Assembly: GCF_005502275.1 (NCBI RefSeq)
Contig: NZ_SWLZ01000029.1
Span: 1 to 53,951, forward strand
DNA length: 53,951 nucleotides
DNA from: Robertmurraya siralis
Lineage (GTDB): Bacteria; Bacillota; Bacilli; Bacillales; Cytobacillaceae
Reading direction: 5' to 3'
In this document: in pieces, positions 9,377 to 19,667 of the stretch
Layout of the letters: each line of letters opens with the position of its first letter
How positions within the stretch are numbered: position 1 is the stretch's first letter
Made by a program: the position numbers and the translations under genes
Notes under the pieces: generated by a model
Seen by the model: the letters and a program-made list of their open reading frames with translations, nothing else
The model's database searches: none
What the model was told of the DNA's origin: nothing

Positions 9377-11386
9377 TTAGTTCTTTTTATCTTCATCTTC
9401 CGTAGCAGATGGAGATTCTTGCGTGCCTGCTTTCTTCTCATTTTCGTCAGAATCAGACTTTTCTGCTAGATCCTCATCCTTCTTAGTGCTGATATTTACC
9501 TTTACATCATCTTTGCCAGCAGAATCTGTCTTTTCTAAATCAACAGACGCGGTTGTTCTTTCAGGTAATGTACCATGGTCAAATAAATGCTTGATTTGTT
9601 CCGCATCTAGTGTTTCTATTTCCAGCAAAGTATTGGCAATTAAGTCAAGCTTATCACGGTTCTCAGTGAGAACTTGCTTCGCTTTCGCATAACACTCTTT
9701 AATGATGCGTTGAATTTCTAAGTCAATCTCATAAGCGATCGCATCAGAATAATTCTGTTCATTATGAATATCTCGACCTAGAAACACTTGGCCTCCTTGC
9801 GCTTGACCAAATTGCAACGGGCCGAGCTTATCACTCATACCAAACTCAGTAACCATTCGACGTGCTAAAGCTGTTGCCCGTTGGAAGTCATTGTGAGCAC
9901 CTGTACTTACCTCACCGAAGACAATCTCTTCTGCAACACGACCACCAAGCAAACCAACAATTTTATCAAGAAGCTCTGGCTTTGTCATAAAGTAACGGTC
10001 CTCTTTTGGAAGCATGACGGCATAACCACCAGCTTGACCTCGAGGGACAATCGTTACTTTGTGAACCATATCCGCCTCCTCAAGAACAACACCTATAACC
10101 GTATGTCCAGCTTCATGGAAAGCAACAATATTCTTCTCTTTTTTGGAGATTACTCTGCTCTTCTTCGCTGGGCCAGCAATGACTCGGTCAGTTGCTTCAT
10201 CAATATCATCCATATCGACTTTCTTCTTGTTTCTACGGGCAGCAACTAGAGCTGCTTCATTTAGTAGATTTTCAAGATCCGCACCAGAGAAACCTGGAGT
10301 ACGTGCAGCAATCGCTTTTAAGTTAACTGATTCATCTAACGGTTTGTTACGTGCGTGAACCTTTAAAACTGCTTCACGGCCATTTACATCAGGACGATCT
10401 ACCGTTATTTGACGGTCAAAACGACCTGGACGCAGCAATGCTGGATCTAAAATATCCGGACGGTTTGTCGCAGCAATAATAATGATTCCTTCATTTACGC
10501 CGAAACCATCCATTTCAACTAGCAATTGGTTCAATGTTTGCTCGCGCTCATCATGCCCTCCACCGAGGCCAGCTCCACGCTGACGACCAACTGCATCAAT
10601 TTCATCAATAAAAATAATACAAGGCGCGTTTTTCTTCGCGTTTTCAAATAAATCACGAACACGGGATGCCCCGACCCCGACAAACATTTCAACAAAGTCA
10701 GAACCACTAATAGAGAAGAACGGAACCCCCGCTTCTCCTGCTACAGCTCTTGCAAGCAATGTTTTCCCCGTTCCTGGTGGTCCAACAAGTAAAACACCTT
10801 TTGGTATTCTTGCTCCGACTTCAGAGAACTTACGCGGGTCTTTCAAAAATTCTACAACCTCTACAAGCTCTTGCTTTTCTTCATCTGCACCAGCTACATC
10901 TTTAAAACGGACTTTTTTCTTCTCATCATTATAAAGCTTGGCCTTGCTTTTACCGAAGTTCATAACACGGCTTCCGCCACCTTGAGCTTGGTTTAAAAGG
11001 AAGAAGAACAAGATAAAAATAATGATAAACGGAATAATAGAAGTGAAAAACGTTATCCAACCACTCTGTTCCTTCGCTGGTAAAACCTTTACTTTAGAAG
11101 CTGCGGCTGCCTGATCTACTTTCTCTAATAGCTGTTCGCTATTCCAAACATATGTGATAAAAAACTCGCCTTCTTGATAATTGGCAAGGCGTCCTCTTAC
11201 TTCATATACCCCTCTTTCAGGCTGGAGCGAGATCTCTTGAACCTCACCAGCTTCCAAATGGGCAATAAATTCGTCATAGCTTATATCTTTTGTCGGCTCA
11301 TTGTTTCCATTAAAGAAACTAACAACGCCAATTATTACGAGAAAAATCAATAAATAAAATATGGTATTACGGAAAATTCGATTCAT
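9377..11386 (-). CDS. ftsH: ATP-dependent membrane zinc metalloprotease FtsH
   Basis: Hexameric membrane protease that degrades misfolded membrane proteins and regulators; in B. subtilis it is needed for Spo0A activation and stress survival. The 669-residue protein has transmembrane segments at about 7-24 and 112-131 flanking an extracytoplasmic domain, an AAA+ domain with Walker A GPPGTGKT (202-209) and Walker [10 protein letters not shown] (about 257-265), the second region of homology [15 protein letters not shown], and the zinc motif HEAGH (424-428). The C-terminal 50 residues are rich in Lys, Glu and Asp and variable. ATG (11384-11386) follows GGAGG. It stands alone between hpt and coaX with its own promoter and terminator. 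Confidence 0.97.
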   Translation of the reverse strand: MNRIFRNTIFYLLIFLVIIGVVSFFNGNNEPTKDISYDEFIAHLEAGEVQEISLQPERGVYEVRGRLANYQEGEFFITYVWNSEQLLEKVDQAAAASKVKVLPAKEQSGWITFFTSIIPFIIIFILFFFLLNQAQGGGSRVMNFGKSKAKLYNDEKKKVRFKDVAGADEEKQELVEVVEFLKDPRKFSEVGARIPKGVLLVGPPGTGKTLLARAVAGEAGVPFFSISGSDFVEMFVGVGASRVRDLFENAKKNAPCIIFIDEIDAVGRQRGAGLGGGHDEREQTLNQLLVEMDGFGVNEGIIIIAATNRPDILDPALLRPGRFDRQITVDRPDVNGREAVLKVHARNKPLDESVNLKAIAARTPGFSGADLENLLNEAALVAARRNKKKVDMDDIDEATDRVIAGPAKKSRVISKKEKNIVAFHEAGHTVIGVVLEEADMVHKVTIVPRGQAGGYAVMLPKEDRYFMTKPELLDKIVGLLGGRVAEEIVFGEVSTGAHNDFQRATALARRMVTEFGMSDKLGPLQFGQAQGGQVFLGRDIHNEQNYSDAIAYEIDLEIQRIIKECYAKAKQVLTENRDKLDLIANTLLEIETLDAEQIKHLFDHGTLPERTTASVDLEKTDSAGKDDVKVNISTKKDEDLAEKSDSDENEKKAGTQESPSATEDEDKKN

Positions 11387-11423
11387 CCCTTACCTCCTCC
11401 CACACATCAACAAACTATAGTAA

Positions 11424-11453
11424 ATAGTATCATAGAGATTTACGCCAACACAA
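11424..11453 (-). promoter_or_regulatory. Probable promoter of ftsH
   Basis: Minus-strand TTGTGT (11448-11453), 18 bp, TACTAT (11424-11429) with an upstream TG giving an extended -10. It lies about 40 bp before the ftsH start. Confidence 0.5.
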
Positions 11454-11575
11454 GAAATTGCCCTCTCAGCTAAATCTTGCGTTCCATCAAGCCTTCGCAT
11501 ATTTTAACGCTATACATTAATTCGTATTGCGACTTATCTAAAGACTTTTTTGCACTTCATTCAATCCTTCTTATT

Positions 11576-12130
11576 TTACGCTTCTTCACTATTCGTATAT
11601 ACCTCCGGCTTTAAAACACCAATATATGGTAAATTTCGATATTTTTCCGCATAATCCAAACCATATCCGACAACGAATTCGTCAGGGACGATAAAACCAA
11701 CATAGTCAGCACTAATATTTGCTTTTCTACCTGTCGGTTTGTCAAGTAAAGTAACAATTTTAATTGATTTTGCTTTGCGGTAACGGAACAACTCCACTAA
11801 ATAACTTAACGTTAATCCGCTATCAATAATATCCTCAATAATGAGAATATCCCTGCCCTCAACCGAAGTATCTAAATCCTTTAATATTTTTACCTCTCCT
11901 GAAGAAACCGTAGAATTCCCATAGCTGGAAACATCCATGAAATCCATTTCCAAATACGTCTCCACTCGTTTTAACAGGTCCCCCATAAAAGGCATAGCAC
12001 CCTTTAGAACCCCAATTGCTAGTGGAAAAGAATCCTGATAGTCCTCTGTTAATTGAGCAGCAAGCTCTTTAATTTTTGATTGAATTTCTTCTTCAGTAAA
12101 AAGTACCTTTTCAATATCCTTTTTCATCAT
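11576..12130 (-). CDS. hpt: Hypoxanthine-guanine phosphoribosyltransferase
   Basis: Purine salvage: hypoxanthine or guanine plus PRPP to IMP or GMP. The 184-residue protein has the PRPP-binding signature [14 protein letters not shown], the flexible-loop [13 protein letters not shown] and the purine-site [23 protein letters not shown] (12128-12130) has AGGGGG about 9 bp upstream; a second ATG follows immediately. It overlaps the end of tilS by 20 bp, as in B. subtilis (hprT), where TilS and HprT also bind each other and activate ftsH. The neighbour ftsH downstream is consistent with that link, which is known from B. subtilis and inferred here. Confidence 0.96.
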   Translation of the reverse strand: MMKKDIEKVLFTEEEIQSKIKELAAQLTEDYQDSFPLAIGVLKGAMPFMGDLLKRVETYLEMDFMDVSSYGNSTVSSGEVKILKDLDTSVEGRDILIIEDIIDSGLTLSYLVELFRYRKAKSIKIVTLLDKPTGRKANISADYVGFIVPDEFVVGYGLDYAEKYRNLPYIGVLKPEVYTNSEEA

Positions 12131-13550
12131 TCGTTGTGCCCCCTAGAAGATCATTGCTTATATAAGTTAATAGAATGTTTCGGTGTTGACTATTTTGACT
12201 AGCTCCTGTCAAAGATTGCTTTGATTTTCTTAATCCAGGTACCCAAAGGATTTCATCGAAACGATTCGTCACAACCGGCCAAGCATTGCGCTTAACCTGC
12301 GGAATCTTTTCATCAATAAAAAGAGCCTTCAGTTTCTTTGTTCCATCCATCCCCATCACGGTCATTCTGTCACCGTTTTTCCTCGAGCGAATAACAATTG
12401 GTAATTGTTCTTCCGCAAAATCAATTAGAAATTGATCTCGGCCCAATCCTTCTTGTCGTTCACCATTGATAAATTCCATTCGTATGATATCCCCATTAGG
12501 AAGTACTACTTCACCTGGCTCGCTCAATTCGAATGAATAAGGGGTGGGGTCTGTTTGTACTTGAAATTGAAAGGTACATACCTGATACGAACGAACTACC
12601 TTTAACCCATTTGGGAAATCAAGTGAGCTAGAGGGGTGTGGACTTTCGAAAATGGATAATATTTTTTCAATATGTAAAGCGGATAAAGAAGCTGGTCTAA
12701 CTTTATAAAGATAGTTTAATATTAGTTGAATAGCTCTCCTTTGTAAAGGCAAAGGCATTGATTCAAATCCTTTTATATCAACAGTTATTTCATTATCAGT
12801 ATGTTCTAAAATAACGTCTTTTAGCTTCTTCTGTGCTAATGAAATAAGAAGGGTTTCATCCTGATCCAACTCTTCACTCAAGCGTTGAAAATGTTCATGC
12901 ACATGCGGATTTTCCTGTCGTAAAAAGGGTAGAACCACCTTGCGGAATCGATTTCGGCTGTAAATGTCTTTGTCATTACTCGGATCCCTTCTGGGGTTTA
13001 ATTCATAGTGCAAACAATATCTTTCGATTTCTTCCCTGTTCAAACATAAAAATGGACGAATAATAATGCCATTGTGAAAATCCCGTAAAAAAGGAATTCC
13101 AGACCTAGCTTTCCCCGTACTTCCCCTTGTTAACCTCATTAATATTGTTTCAACTTGATCGTCTCCATGATGGCCTAGAGCAAGTACCGAAAGCTGATGC
13201 TTTTCAAGCACTTCCGCAAAAAATTCATATCTTTTCTCTCGAGCAGCCGCCTGCGGGTTGCGCCCTGTTTCTTCTATATACGATTGGACGTTAATCTGTT
13301 TCATTTCAAAAGGAATGTTTCTTTCTTCACAAAAACCCTTTACAAATAATGCTTCTTGTTTCGATTCATCTCCTCGAAACATATGGTCAACATGGGCCGC
13401 CACAATATAGATATTCCATTGTTCCTGTTGACGCCACAAAAAATGAAGCAAAGCAAGCGAATCCGGTCCACCAGATACCCCTATTAATATCCTTTTATTT
13501 TGTAAATTAAATTGTCGCTTTTTCAGAAAAGCTTTTACTTTTCTTTCCAA
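12111..13550 (-). CDS. tilS: tRNA(Ile)-lysidine synthetase
   Basis: Modifies C34 of the CAU-anticodon tRNA-Ile to lysidine so that it reads AUA. The 479-residue protein has the PP-loop ATPase motif SGGPDS (26-31), the catalytic [11 protein letters not shown] and [16 protein letters not shown] segments, the central TilS domain and the C-terminal substrate-binding domain (about 380-470). In-frame codons continue upstream to a TTG at 13580, but TTG at 13548-13550 has AAGGAAGAG 6 bp before it and gives an N-terminus like that of B. subtilis TilS. It overlaps hpt by 20 bp, so the two are probably translationally coupled. Confidence 0.93.
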   Translation of the reverse strand: MERKVKAFLKKRQFNLQNKRILIGVSGGPDSLALLHFLWRQQEQWNIYIVAAHVDHMFRGDESKQEALFVKGFCEERNIPFEMKQINVQSYIEETGRNPQAAAREKRYEFFAEVLEKHQLSVLALGHHGDDQVETILMRLTRGSTGKARSGIPFLRDFHNGIIIRPFLCLNREEIERYCLHYELNPRRDPSNDKDIYSRNRFRKVVLPFLRQENPHVHEHFQRLSEELDQDETLLISLAQKKLKDVILEHTDNEITVDIKGFESMPLPLQRRAIQLILNYLYKVRPASLSALHIEKILSIFESPHPSSSLDFPNGLKVVRSYQVCTFQFQVQTDPTPYSFELSEPGEVVLPNGDIIRMEFINGERQEGLGRDQFLIDFAEEQLPIVIRSRKNGDRMTVMGMDGTKKLKALFIDEKIPQVKRNAWPVVTNRFDEILWVPGLRKSKQSLTGASQNSQHRNILLTYISNDLLGGTTNDEKGY

Positions 13551-13737
13551 AATAATCTCTTCCTTTTTACAACACATCAATGAAATTTTATCTATACAAG
13601 CTTACCATTAAAGAACTTGCACATACAACTCTTCTGAAGCGATTTAAACAGGGCACATTTTAATAATTTTTATGGGGGTTAGCACTTTCTTATGATACTT
13701 TTTCATTTGTTCTCCTATTTTGAATTTTCTAACCTTT

Positions 13738-14709
13738 TTAACCTATTTGCCCATATATATAGATCATATAGAGAATAGAGATGACCATCACAATCAACGT
13801 CGTCTCTAACCACCCTCCCTTTCTTTTATGTTGAGACTGTCTCGATTTTTGTATGGGCTGTTTAGCACTTCCCTTCCTATAAGAAGACTGGGCATGTTTA
13901 ATTGGCTCGTTCAAATTTCTAATCATATCGAAACGCATTTCCTTGGCTGATTGATATTTACCATGTAAGGCATTTACAATCACTGCTTCATACTTTTGAA
14001 GAGGCTTCGCTCGGCGAATCATCTCCTGCAACTGGGTAACCCCACCTGTCGATTTATTGAATCTCTTCGGATACGCTGTATTAATCAAAATCATGGCAAC
14101 AGCAAATAAATCGTAAGTCGGTTCTGCTTTACGCGTTCCAAGTCCCCAGTAACCCCGGTCATAAAACTCTGTAAATTCCTTTATTGCTCTGCCCTGTATA
14201 GTAGTTCCGCCGACATCAATACAACGGATTCTTGGAGGCGGGCCCATCACTATCAAGTTTTCGGGTTTTAAATCGCCAAACACCCACCCTTTTTCATGAA
14301 GCGTGTGCAAATCACTCAGCAGCTGCAACATCAATACATCGATCCAACCCGTTCCCTTTTGTTTGATAAATGTTAACAAATCAGGACCAGCAATATATTC
14401 CATTGCATAAAATGAAATGGTTTGACGCCGGACTGTCCAATCGTCTACATCAATCAAAGAAGGCCCGAGGGATGACCCTTGGACCTTCGCAAAAGACTTG
14501 AGGACATTGACCTCAGATGTAATGGACATTCCGTTATCACTCATTTTAAGAGCAACCCTCTGATTATGAAATTGTGCTAGATAAACAATTCCATTTGCAC
14601 CAAACCCTAATTCCTTTATAATCGTATAGCGGTTTTTATGCCATTTTCCTTCAATAATCGTACCCGATTGAACTTTACATAGATTCTTCAAAGAACTGTT
14701 CATCATCAC
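13738..14709 (-). CDS. yabT: Membrane-anchored Hanks-type Ser/Thr kinase (YabT)
   Basis: In B. subtilis YabT is a DNA-activated sporulation kinase that phosphorylates RecA and other proteins at the septum. This 323-residue protein has a glycine-rich loop GFGANGIVYLA, the catalytic lysine in VALKMSD, the catalytic loop FGDLKPENLIV (HRD replaced by FGD, as in YabT) and IDVGG in place of DFG. There is no extracellular sensor domain: a basic linker leads to one C-terminal membrane helix (about residues 300-320). The start at GTG 14707-14709 is not firmly fixed; AAGGAG is 11 bp away and an ATG-ATG follows. It overlaps yabS by 35 bp. Confidence 0.88.
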   Translation of the reverse strand: MMMNSSLKNLCKVQSGTIIEGKWHKNRYTIIKELGFGANGIVYLAQFHNQRVALKMSDNGMSITSEVNVLKSFAKVQGSSLGPSLIDVDDWTVRRQTISFYAMEYIAGPDLLTFIKQKGTGWIDVLMLQLLSDLHTLHEKGWVFGDLKPENLIVMGPPPRIRCIDVGGTTIQGRAIKEFTEFYDRGYWGLGTRKAEPTYDLFAVAMILINTAYPKRFNKSTGGVTQLQEMIRRAKPLQKYEAVIVNALHGKYQSAKEMRFDMIRNLNEPIKHAQSSYRKGSAKQPIQKSRQSQHKRKGGWLETTLIVMVISILYMIYIYGQIG

Positions 14710-15412
14710 GAGATAACAAACTCCTTAAGGATCGTTTTTTCCTAAAGTAGGAAAGTGCTTCACGAATAGCAGGACCTGTCGGCGTAATTCCTCCCGTTGA
14801 GAGCTTTGGGAAAATACTCGTTAACGATTCTAATTGAGGAGTCCAATCGAGCAATTTTTCGACATCTTTCTTTTTCCCGGGAAATACAAAGACGCCAAAT
14901 TGATTATTCCCTGCACGCGCATTTAGGCTTAAAGATAAGTCGAGCAATGCTTCTTTAACAGTTGGCAGCTTATGTTTCATGCTTGCACTCGTATCGACCA
15001 GAACCAATACTTCCAATTTTACATTTTCGCCAAGCTCATCAACAACTTCCATTACTTCTCCTCTTTGCTCAGGTGGTAAATCCTCCATCGTCTTTGTGCT
15101 TCCCAAAATCTGTTGCAGCTCCTTATTCACCACGCCCTGCAGCGTTTGAGTCATCGCTTTTCTCGTCACCATTTGGACCGTTTGCGATAAGCTTTGAGCA
15201 TAAACTACTTGGCTGACTCCACCTCCAGACATGGCAATTCCCTCTATTTCCTTCATTCCTTGCTCATCAATTGTATCTTGTTCCATCACACCAATTACAT
15301 TTACGGTTACACCTTGTTCCTTAGCTAAGGCTGCCATCGCAACCGGATCTTCCCCTTGGTTGGAGCATCCATCTGTAATCAACAAGATTTGTTTTAACGT
15401 ACCTGGATTCAT
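14675..15412 (-). CDS. yabS: VWA-domain protein (YabS)
   Basis: A 245-residue protein made of two von Willebrand A-like halves. The first half begins at once with a strand and ILLITDGCSNQG; the second has an intact metal-site motif, LVDTSASM (DxSxS), followed by a conserved TGGITPTGPAI loop. The first domain has lost its own DxSxS, starting after that position. No signal peptide or membrane helix is visible, so it is cytoplasmic. ATG (15410-15412) has AGGAGGAG 7 bp upstream. It lies between spoIIE and the yabT kinase and overlaps yabT by 35 bp, suggesting that kinase and VWA protein work together in sporulation. The function is unknown. Confidence 0.85.
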   Translation of the reverse strand: MNPGTLKQILLITDGCSNQGEDPVAMAALAKEQGVTVNVIGVMEQDTIDEQGMKEIEGIAMSGGGVSQVVYAQSLSQTVQMVTRKAMTQTLQGVVNKELQQILGSTKTMEDLPPEQRGEVMEVVDELGENVKLEVLVLVDTSASMKHKLPTVKEALLDLSLSLNARAGNNQFGVFVFPGKKKDVEKLLDWTPQLESLTSIFPKLSTGGITPTGPAIREALSYFRKKRSLRSLLSRDDEQFFEESM

Positions 15413-15539
15413 ACTTTCTCCTCCTCATTTCAGGTTGTTACCATTTTCGTCATGAAAAGGAGCAATTATACCTGTTCTTATAAGTTGATTTCATAATGTT
15501 CTAAGTTTTTTAAAGACACTCTCATCTCTGTCTCGTACT

Positions 15540-18020
15540 TTATGCTTGTTTCTGGTATTTATGGATTGGTATGGTCGCCCATTTTGGCGTATTATGCTTA
15601 ATTTTCGTTACGACAACTGTCATATCATCCTCGATCGTATTTGATCTCGAGCGGATCACCTCTTCCATAATCAAATCTGCTACTTCCTGCGGATCGTCTG
15701 TAGCTAACTCACCAATTTTCCGCTTCATCCACAAATCATAATTCTCTACGTGCTTCGGTCCTTCAAATACTCCATCGCTCATCATAATAAGCAAATCACC
15801 GGCCTTCAGTTGTTCTGTCACAACCTCCACATCAAATTCATGAATGATGCCGATTGGCAAATTACTCGCTTGGATTTTTTTTACAGTATTCCCCCTCTTA
15901 ATAAAACTTGGAATGGAGCCTACTTTTAAAAATTTTGCGGAGGCATCTTGTAAATCGATCATTGCTAAATCTAATGTTGAAAAAATCTCATCTGTTGTCC
16001 TTAACGATAAAATTGAATTCACCGATTTTATCGCAAGCTTTTCCTCAATCCCCGATTGCAATATTTTTTGTAAAAGCTTGAGCGTCTCTTTGCTTTCGAT
16101 ATGGGCTCTTTCCCCATTTCCCATGCCATCACTGATCGCTACAGCATGCTTGCCACCACTTAGACTTATCATTGAGTAACTGTCCCCGGAAATAAATCCC
16201 CCATCCTTCGCAGCATGTGCTACCCCTGTTTCAATCGTAAATGCCTTAGCCGAACGAAATGTGACATGGCAAAAACCATTCGGATAAGCGGAACATTCCT
16301 CGGAATTAACAATGATCGTTTCCCCTAAAATGTCTGATAAAACGGGGGCAATTAGCTTCTCACATTCGCCGTGACCGTTGCAATAGGGAATGGTCATATC
16401 AATATCTACATTGCTATGTTCAAGACTATATATCTCAACATGTTCAATATGGATCCCAAATTCCTGAAGGGCCTCATAAATTTGTTCTTCTTGTTTATGA
16501 TGATTATCTCTCTCCCTTTGAATCTCCTTTGCGAAATCTCCCATCACCGTGGACACGCCTAATAATTGATCTGCTACAAGCCTCCTACTTTCTTGAACTT
16601 GCTTTTTTAGCTTTTGATTCGCTTGAAAAAGCGTAAGCTCCTGCTGAATCGTATTCATTACTTTTTGAGATTTCGTACAATGCTTACCCCAATCCCGTGC
16701 TAGTTTTGGTGAAATAGTTCCATCATTTTGATCCATTTCATGCATAATTTCCTTCATATAATCATAGGTTGTATTAAAGTTACGCGCCCAACAATGCTCC
16801 TTTTTAAAACACATTTGACACGTCTTTTCTGTCACATTGCTCAAAAAGTAGTCAAGCTCTCGACTTTCCGGATCATCCCGTTCAGATAAATCGTCATAAG
16901 AGGCAAAGCTATTGGATAAAGCTTGAAAAACCGATGAAAACTGCTCGACTCTTTGGGCAGTCACATCCCGCATTTTTCTCATATAATGCTGCTGTTCTGC
17001 TGCATATTCAGGCGTCCCAGGAATATATTTCGCCAGTTTTGATGTTAAGCCCTGAGGGGTTAGAAGAAATAAAAGCATCGCTGCCGCCGATTCCAAAAGG
17101 GTTTTATCAAGATTACCACTACCTTCGCCATACATCCCAATTAATAAAGTAGAAATAAACAAACCAATGACGACGCCGACCTTTTTGCCTTCCTTGAGCA
17201 AACCACCTAATAAACCTGCAAAGGCTAGTAGACTCATATGATAAAAGCTTGACACATTTGCAAGACTAAAAATGAGACCTGTTACGACTCCCACTGTCGA
17301 TCCAACAGTCGCTCCTGCAACAAATGCAAACACAAGCACTAAATAGCGCGATGTAATATGTTCTAACGACAAATCGTAGACGGACCAGCCAATGGTTCCT
17401 GTCATAATGGAGGCAAGCATAATGATGAGACAAACAACTTCCTCTGTTTTTAAGGTTTGCCTTCTCTTATTTGCCAAAATAAGGGGGATACTTTGTAAAA
17501 AAATAAGGGTTAAGATAAAGCCTAAACTCGCCTCTACCCCAGCCATCATTCCATCAAACAAAGAAATTTGTCCCGTGACAATAAAACTTTTCGCCAATTT
17601 ACTCACTATAATCGTGGCTAACACAAAAAACGGAAGCGCTTTAACCTCCTGTTTCAACCAATTAAGGGCAACACGAAAGAGAAACAAAAAAAATACAGTA
17701 CTGCCAAAAGCGTATGCAGCATCTACTACTGATAATGTAGCGGCTCCTACGACCAATCCTACAAGAGCGATCGGAGCCCTTTCCTTTCTGATGACATACA
17801 CCGCTGCAAAAAACGGGAGAATAAACGGGGTAAGTGTTGATAAAATAAGAGCTCGTCCAAGTAGGAAGCCTATTACGAACAAAATATATCCCTTCTTTAA
17901 AAAGAAGGCTTCTAATTTTTGCAGAAGCCCTCTTATTCCTGAGGATACGTCAAGCTTCGCTTTGTTGTTTAAATTCAAACCGCTTACTGGTTCGATCAAT
18001 GTCTTTACTGTCTTGTCCAT
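15540..18020 (-). CDS. spoIIE: Stage II sporulation protein E, PP2C phosphatase
   Basis: Membrane phosphatase that dephosphorylates SpoIIAA to release sigmaF in the forespore and that interacts with FtsZ in asymmetric division. The 826-residue protein has about ten transmembrane helices (roughly 45-340), a central regulatory and FtsZ-interaction region (about 350-590), and a C-terminal PPM/PP2C domain with the metal-binding segments ISDGMGNGERAH and MMSDGVFEGP. Length is nearly that of the B. subtilis protein. ATG (18018-18020) has AAGGAG about 10 bp upstream. The promoter at 18141-18176 has the unusual spacing of Spo0A~P-activated sigmaA promoters. Confidence 0.97.
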   Translation of the reverse strand: MDKTVKTLIEPVSGLNLNNKAKLDVSSGIRGLLQKLEAFFLKKGYILFVIGFLLGRALILSTLTPFILPFFAAVYVIRKERAPIALVGLVVGAATLSVVDAAYAFGSTVFFLFLFRVALNWLKQEVKALPFFVLATIIVSKLAKSFIVTGQISLFDGMMAGVEASLGFILTLIFLQSIPLILANKRRQTLKTEEVVCLIIMLASIMTGTIGWSVYDLSLEHITSRYLVLVFAFVAGATVGSTVGVVTGLIFSLANVSSFYHMSLLAFAGLLGGLLKEGKKVGVVIGLFISTLLIGMYGEGSGNLDKTLLESAAAMLLFLLTPQGLTSKLAKYIPGTPEYAAEQQHYMRKMRDVTAQRVEQFSSVFQALSNSFASYDDLSERDDPESRELDYFLSNVTEKTCQMCFKKEHCWARNFNTTYDYMKEIMHEMDQNDGTISPKLARDWGKHCTKSQKVMNTIQQELTLFQANQKLKKQVQESRRLVADQLLGVSTVMGDFAKEIQRERDNHHKQEEQIYEALQEFGIHIEHVEIYSLEHSNVDIDMTIPYCNGHGECEKLIAPVLSDILGETIIVNSEECSAYPNGFCHVTFRSAKAFTIETGVAHAAKDGGFISGDSYSMISLSGGKHAVAISDGMGNGERAHIESKETLKLLQKILQSGIEEKLAIKSVNSILSLRTTDEIFSTLDLAMIDLQDASAKFLKVGSIPSFIKRGNTVKKIQASNLPIGIIHEFDVEVVTEQLKAGDLLIMMSDGVFEGPKHVENYDLWMKRKIGELATDDPQEVADLIMEEVIRSRSNTIEDDMTVVVTKIKHNTPKWATIPIHKYQKQA

Positions 18021-18140
18021 AACAACTACACTCCTTACTATTTTTAATAATTTATCCCATCTTTGCTAATTGATTGAACCAGGAAATGACGACAACTGTT
18101 CAGGCCTTTAATGGATGATGAAATTTATGTGTTGCTGATT

Positions 18141-18176
18141 ATTATAAAAGAGGGCATTATTAGAAGTTTGTCAAAA
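18141..18176 (-). promoter_or_regulatory. Spo0A~P-activated sigmaA promoter of spoIIE
   Basis: Minus-strand TTGACA (18169-18174) and TATAAT (18141-18146) are both perfect hexamers but 22 bp apart, too far for sigmaA alone. This is the hallmark of the spoIIG/spoIIE class, in which Spo0A~P repositions polymerase. An 0A box, TTTGTCAAA on the plus strand (18167-18175), overlaps the -35. Further imperfect 0A-like sequences lie upstream at about 18198-18207 (GTCGAAAG on the minus strand) and 18219-18229 (TGTACGAAA on the plus strand). Confidence 0.85.
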
Positions 18177-18229
18177 TTGCGGACATGCCTATATTTTTCT
18201 TTCGACTCCATTCACGTTAATGTACGAAA

Positions 18230-18570
18230 AGGAAACAAATTGCTTGCCTATCTACTCTGCTAATGTGGCTAATGATGGTGAGTGAGCAAACAATTTGATG
18301 ATTTATACGTAATGAATAGTATTTTGTACTCAAGTTCAATTGGAAACCAAAAAATAAGCGTCAAAGAAGTTCAATAATCCGGACGCCATGAGAACATATC
18401 ATGTTATCGTTAGATACTCGATTTTTATAAAACTGGTTGAAAAAAACGACAAAGTGTTCCTCACACGCAATTGAGAGAGAGCTCAGCGTTGCGAATTAGA
18501 TTAGTGCGGGGATTGAGAATCGTTGTGGAATTTTACATTTAAGACTATTTTCATTTAAACTAATCTACGA
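18230..18570. other. Intergenic stretch with no recognised feature
   Basis: About 340 bp between the spoIIE control region and the yabR terminator. B. subtilis has tRNA-Met and tRNA-Glu genes in this interval. I looked on both strands for the TpsiC arm and the conserved 3' ends and saw no tRNA here. No reading frame with a ribosome site is evident. Confidence 0.6.
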
Positions 18571-18572
18571 TC

Positions 18573-18603
18573 AAAAAAAGAGCAGCCTAGTGGATGCTCT
18601 TTT
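18573..18603 (-). terminator. Terminator of yabR
   Basis: Stem AAAGAGCA / TGCTCTTT with a 10-base loop and a run of seven T on the minus strand, about 50 bp past the yabR stop. Confidence 0.9.
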
Positions 18604-18654
18604 ACTTGTTCTAATAATGTTAAAAACCGATCTATATTTTAATTCAGCAGCAAG

Positions 18655-19113
18655 TTAGCCTCTTCTAGCGCCTCTTCCGCCACGTTTCGATTCTGTGTTA
18701 CGTTTTAAAGAAGATAGGCGGTCTTCACTATCCTTTAAGAAACGAGCCATTTTTGATTCAAATGATTCTTTTGTAGCGCGATTATCATTTGTTCTTCCTT
18801 GTCGGGAACGTCCTACTGAACCTCTTGCATCACCGCCACCTTTAAAGCTTTTTTCAGGTCGCGTGCTTCTTTCAGGCTTATCTACAGCTTTTTTAATTGA
18901 GAGACCGATCTTGCCATCCTTTTCCACATTGATGACCTTAACTTCTACTTGGTCACCTACTTTAAGATGGTCATTGATGTCTTTTACATAATTGTCTGCG
19001 ACCTCACTAATATGAACAAGCCCCGTTGAACCCTCTGATAATTCTACAAACGCCCCAAAATTAGTAATGCCTGTTACTTTTCCCTGTAACTTGCTGCCTA
19101 CTTCGATTGACAT
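18655..19113 (-). CDS. yabR: S1-domain RNA-binding protein (YabR)
   Basis: A 152-residue protein with one N-terminal S1 domain (about 1-72: VGSKLQGKVTGITNFGAFVEL ... GLVHISEVAD, shown in part) followed by a low-complexity tail rich in Arg, Gly, Ser and Lys that ends in an RGG-like cluster. Such tails usually bind RNA without a fixed structure. ATG (19111-19113) has AAGGAGGA upstream with a long spacer of about 12 bp. It follows divIC and ends at a strong terminator. It probably associates with ribosomes or mRNA; the exact role is not known. Confidence 0.9.
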   Translation of the reverse strand: MSIEVGSKLQGKVTGITNFGAFVELSEGSTGLVHISEVADNYVKDINDHLKVGDQVEVKVINVEKDGKIGLSIKKAVDKPERSTRPEKSFKGGGDARGSVGRSRQGRTNDNRATKESFESKMARFLKDSEDRLSSLKRNTESKRGGRGARRG

Positions 19114-19246
19114 AAAAAAAATTTTCCTCCTTAAGAATTTAAAAAGTCATACTACGGCCAACTTCCACTTGCCAAAGACAGAGTAATGGAATTGTACACT
19201 ACTATATATTATACAGAAAAGGAAAAAAGAGTGTCAATAAGACGGG

Positions 19247-19639
19247 TTATTCTGAAGCTTTTTCCTCTTTCTCCTCTGAGATATTAAAAATAACTTCTCC
19301 CTCTTCTGATAAGAAATAATCTTTTCTTGCCAGTTTCGCAATATATTCATCATCATTAAGCTTAACAATCTCTTCCTTGAGGATCATTTCCTTTTTCTTT
19401 AATCCAGCAAGCTCTTCGTTTAACTGTTGTTGTTCTACTTTTATTTCTTCTAAAGAAGAGGCCTGTGAAATGAGTGTAGAGATCATAAAATAAGAAATAA
19501 CAGATGCTAGTACAAAGAACATAGCTAATCGCCGAATCAATAATTTTCTTCTTCTCGATGCACTGACTTCATTTCTTTCATGCTGTTTAACATACTCTGA
19601 CTGCAGCTTAGTTACTCTCTGTTTCTTGATCACACTCAT
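19247..19639 (-). CDS. divIC: Cell division protein DivIC (FtsB-like)
   Basis: Bitopic septum protein that forms a complex with FtsL and DivIB. The 130-residue protein has a basic cytoplasmic N-terminus, one transmembrane helix (about residues 36-58, LAMFFVLASVISYFMISTLI), then an extracytoplasmic coiled coil (about 62-95) and the conserved C-terminal EYIAKLARKDYFLSEEGEVIF. ATG at 19637-19639 is chosen over an in-frame GTG two codons upstream because AGGAGG is 7 bp before the ATG. It lies between yabQ and yabR, as in B. subtilis. Confidence 0.93.
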   Translation of the reverse strand: MSVIKKQRVTKLQSEYVKQHERNEVSASRRRKLLIRRLAMFFVLASVISYFMISTLISQASSLEEIKVEQQQLNEELAGLKKKEMILKEEIVKLNDDEYIAKLARKDYFLSEEGEVIFNISEEKEEKASE

Positions 19640-19667
19640 TTTCACACCTCCTGATTTATCATGACCG

